Below are positions 5,477-5,874 of a DNA stretch of 5,874 nt, one piece after another. The stretch is taken from NCBI GenBank assembly GCA_910585565.1, contig CAJUFC010000114.1, positions 1-5,874 on the forward strand, in the 5' to 3' direction. The notes below the pieces were generated by a model. The model was not told the DNA's origin. It searched no databases and was given only the letters and a program-made list of their open reading frames with translations. Numbering within the stretch: the first letter of the stretch is position 1; each line of letters begins with the position of its first letter. The position numbers and the translations under genes were made by a program. Source of the stretch: an uncultured Eggerthellaceae bacterium. GTDB lineage: Bacteria > Actinomycetota > Coriobacteriia > Coriobacteriales > Eggerthellaceae.

Positions 5477-5567
5477 TGCAGAGTCAACTGAATAGGTGTT
5501 CACGAAGGTAACGCTTGGCAACAAGCGCTTATCCACTTGTTCCTTCGTGAATAAGGTTGACTCTGCA
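5477..5567. repeat. 91-base nested hairpin with three stacked inverted repeats
   Basis: TGCAGAGTCAAC (5477-5488) pairs perfectly with GTTGACTCTGCA (5556-5567). Inside it TTCACGAAGG (5499-5508) pairs perfectly with CCTTCGTGAA (5542-5551). At the centre CGCTTG (5512-5517) and CAAGCG (5522-5527) close a GCAA tetraloop. The asymmetric bulges suggest selection for a folded RNA or single-stranded DNA. TAATAT at 5464-5469 with TCGACG at 5441-5446 (17-base spacer, four of six matches each) could start + strand transcription at its left edge. Confidence 0.65.
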
Positions 5568-5598
5568 AAAGCAACGGGAGAAGCGCTTTTGCAGTTAA

Positions 5599-5640
5599 TG
5601 GCGCATCTCCGTTGGGGATGCGCCAACTTCATTTTCTCTT
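5599..5640 (+). terminator. Terminator-like hairpin, + strand
   Basis: TGGCGCATCTCC (5599-5610) pairs with GGGGATGCGCCA (5614-5625) over 12 positions with one wobble and a 3-base loop, followed by a T-rich but interrupted tail ending in ATTTTCTCTT. It could end a + strand transcript beginning near 5476. It faces the minus-strand terminator at 5685-5658. The tail is weaker than in the two terminators upstream. Confidence 0.45.
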
Positions 5641-5657
5641 GGAGCATCCCGCTATAT

Positions 5658-5685
5658 AAAAAATGCGTCCGCGAGAGCGAACGCA
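5658..5685 (-). terminator. Rho-independent terminator, minus strand
   Basis: Read on the minus strand, TGCGTTCGC (5685-5677) pairs with GCGGACGCA (5672-5664) over 9 positions with one wobble around a TCTC loop. Six T residues follow immediately (5663-5658). It marks the end of a leftward transcript that comes from the right side of the window. Confidence 0.8.
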
Positions 5686-5778
5686 CATACAAGAAGGCGC
5701 GCGACCCTCATTAGCTTGCCAGCAACAGGGCCACGCACCTTGGAAGCTTTGGCCCCTCATGGCGAGGGTCCTCCGCGT
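5658..5778 (-). ncRNA. Candidate structured RNA, minus strand
   Basis: A leftward transcript from the promoter-like hexamers at 5812-5784 would start near 5778 and end at the terminator at 5658, about 120 nt. It can form a closing stem of 5770-5764 with 5709-5703 (GACCCTC/GAGGGTC, perfect). Within it lie a 4-bp stem (5763-5760 with 5721-5718) and a 6-bp stem (GGGCCA at 5755-5750 with TGGCCC at 5733-5728). The apical loop carries AGCTT (5748-5744), which can pair with AAGCT (5717-5713) as a pseudoknot. The minus-strand open frame crossing it runs through the terminator and has no recognisable product. I checked it by eye for SRP RNA, tmRNA, RNase P and cobalamin riboswitch boxes and found none. 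It could also be the 3' untranslated part of a gene beyond the window. Confidence 0.4.
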
Positions 5779-5783
5779 GCACC

Positions 5784-5812
5784 ATTGTACCTTCCCGCGG
5801 AGGCCCTTTCCA
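5784..5812 (-). promoter_or_regulatory. Putative promoter of the minus-strand RNA
   Basis: On the minus strand TGGAAA (5812-5807) and TACAAT (5789-5784) are 17 bases apart and match the sigma-70 consensus at four and five of six positions. TACAAT lies in the 18-base loop of a perfect 8-bp inverted repeat (CCTCCGCG at 5770-5777 with CGCGGAGG at 5796-5803), which might serve as an operator. Confidence 0.4.
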
Positions 5813-5874
5813 GAGGAGCCACGAAAGGGAAGGGATTTGTCATGGGATATCCTCATCCTGAAACGCCGTCTACG

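Larger units (their letters stand above)
4925..5657. other. Repeat-rich intergenic region without a convincing protein gene
   Basis: This stretch has short open frames on both strands, none with a ribosome binding site, a recognisable family or codon use like the neighbouring genes. Several run through perfect inverted repeats, which explains their openness. The translation around 5021-5100 (SFVIPRSGQGPDEESS; RHSEERARP in another frame) is what this kind of dispersed extragenic repeat commonly produces. The region is best described as an accumulation of hairpins and dispersed repeat units, annotated separately. Confidence 0.7.

Noticed and set aside
5477..5567. Integron attC-like site: AGTCAAC at the left and GTTGACT at the right of a long hairpin of suitable length
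   Set aside because: The end sequences break the RYYYAAC/GTTRRRY consensus, the complementarity continues outside them, inner L boxes are not recognisable and no integrase or cassette gene is present.
5496..5714. 72-codon + strand open frame starting with GTG
   Set aside because: It runs through both arms of the nested hairpin and two terminator-like structures, has no ribosome binding site and no recognisable product.
5658..5812. Cobalamin riboswitch on the minus strand, suggested by GGGAA...GGTGCA and a following CCTCGCC
   Set aside because: The B12-box and the expected order of conserved elements are missing, and the -10-like TACAAT sits within the would-be aptamer.
5629..5856. 75-codon minus-strand open frame
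   Set aside because: The frame passes straight through a strong minus-strand terminator and its Arg/Cys/Ser-rich product matches no family I know; a structured RNA explains the region better.

Overview
The window is GC-rich bacterial DNA carrying one partial and two complete protein genes, all on the + strand, followed by about 1 kb without a convincing protein gene. Probable TAGAAT -10 boxes sit 6-7 bases before start codons, the transporter is a very long ATPase/FtsX permease fusion, and the extragenic repeats are of the 'TCATTCCGAG...' type. Together these suggest a high-GC Gram-positive, most likely a gut Coriobacteriia (Eggerthellaceae/Coriobacteriaceae-like) genome. That placement is inference; no marker gene is present.

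Layout. Bases 2-373 are the 3' end of a ferritin (iron storage), closed by a strong terminator at 404-432. Bases 433-651 are non-coding and hold a large inverted repeat and a leaderless-type promoter. Bases 652-3849 encode a 1065-residue MacB-like ABC transporter: N-terminal ATPase, then an FtsX-type permease with an exceptionally long, methionine-rich extracytoplasmic domain. Bases 3913-4857 encode an Abi_2/AbiF-family protein with a HEPN RNase motif (R200-x4-H205). The ATPase and Abi genes are codirectional but separated by 63 bases containing a 14-bp perfect palindrome and a second TAGAAT box, so the Abi gene is probably transcribed independently.

The most interesting locus is the 3' end of the Abi gene. 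A near-consensus promoter (TTGACG, 16 bases, TAGAAT) lies inside the last codons and fires into a roughly 62-nt unit made of two GAAA-capped hairpins and a T-run (about 4863-4924). This looks like a dedicated small RNA gene. AbiF proteins have been reported to travel with a conserved non-coding RNA and to act as a toxin with an RNA antitoxin, related to the ancestry of Cas13. I therefore read 3865-4924 as a candidate AbiF HEPN toxin/RNA antitoxin cassette. Arginine codon use in the Abi gene differs sharply from that of the transporter, which fits horizontal acquisition.

Bases 4925-5657 are a mosaic of inverted repeats and dispersed extragenic repeats, including a 177-bp unit with perfect 12-bp inverted ends and a 91-base nested hairpin. 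Two terminator-like hairpins face each other at 5599-5640 (+) and 5685-5658 (-). The minus-strand one closes a second candidate structured RNA (about 5778 down to 5658) that has its own promoter-like hexamers. The right edge, after 5812, is too short to assign.
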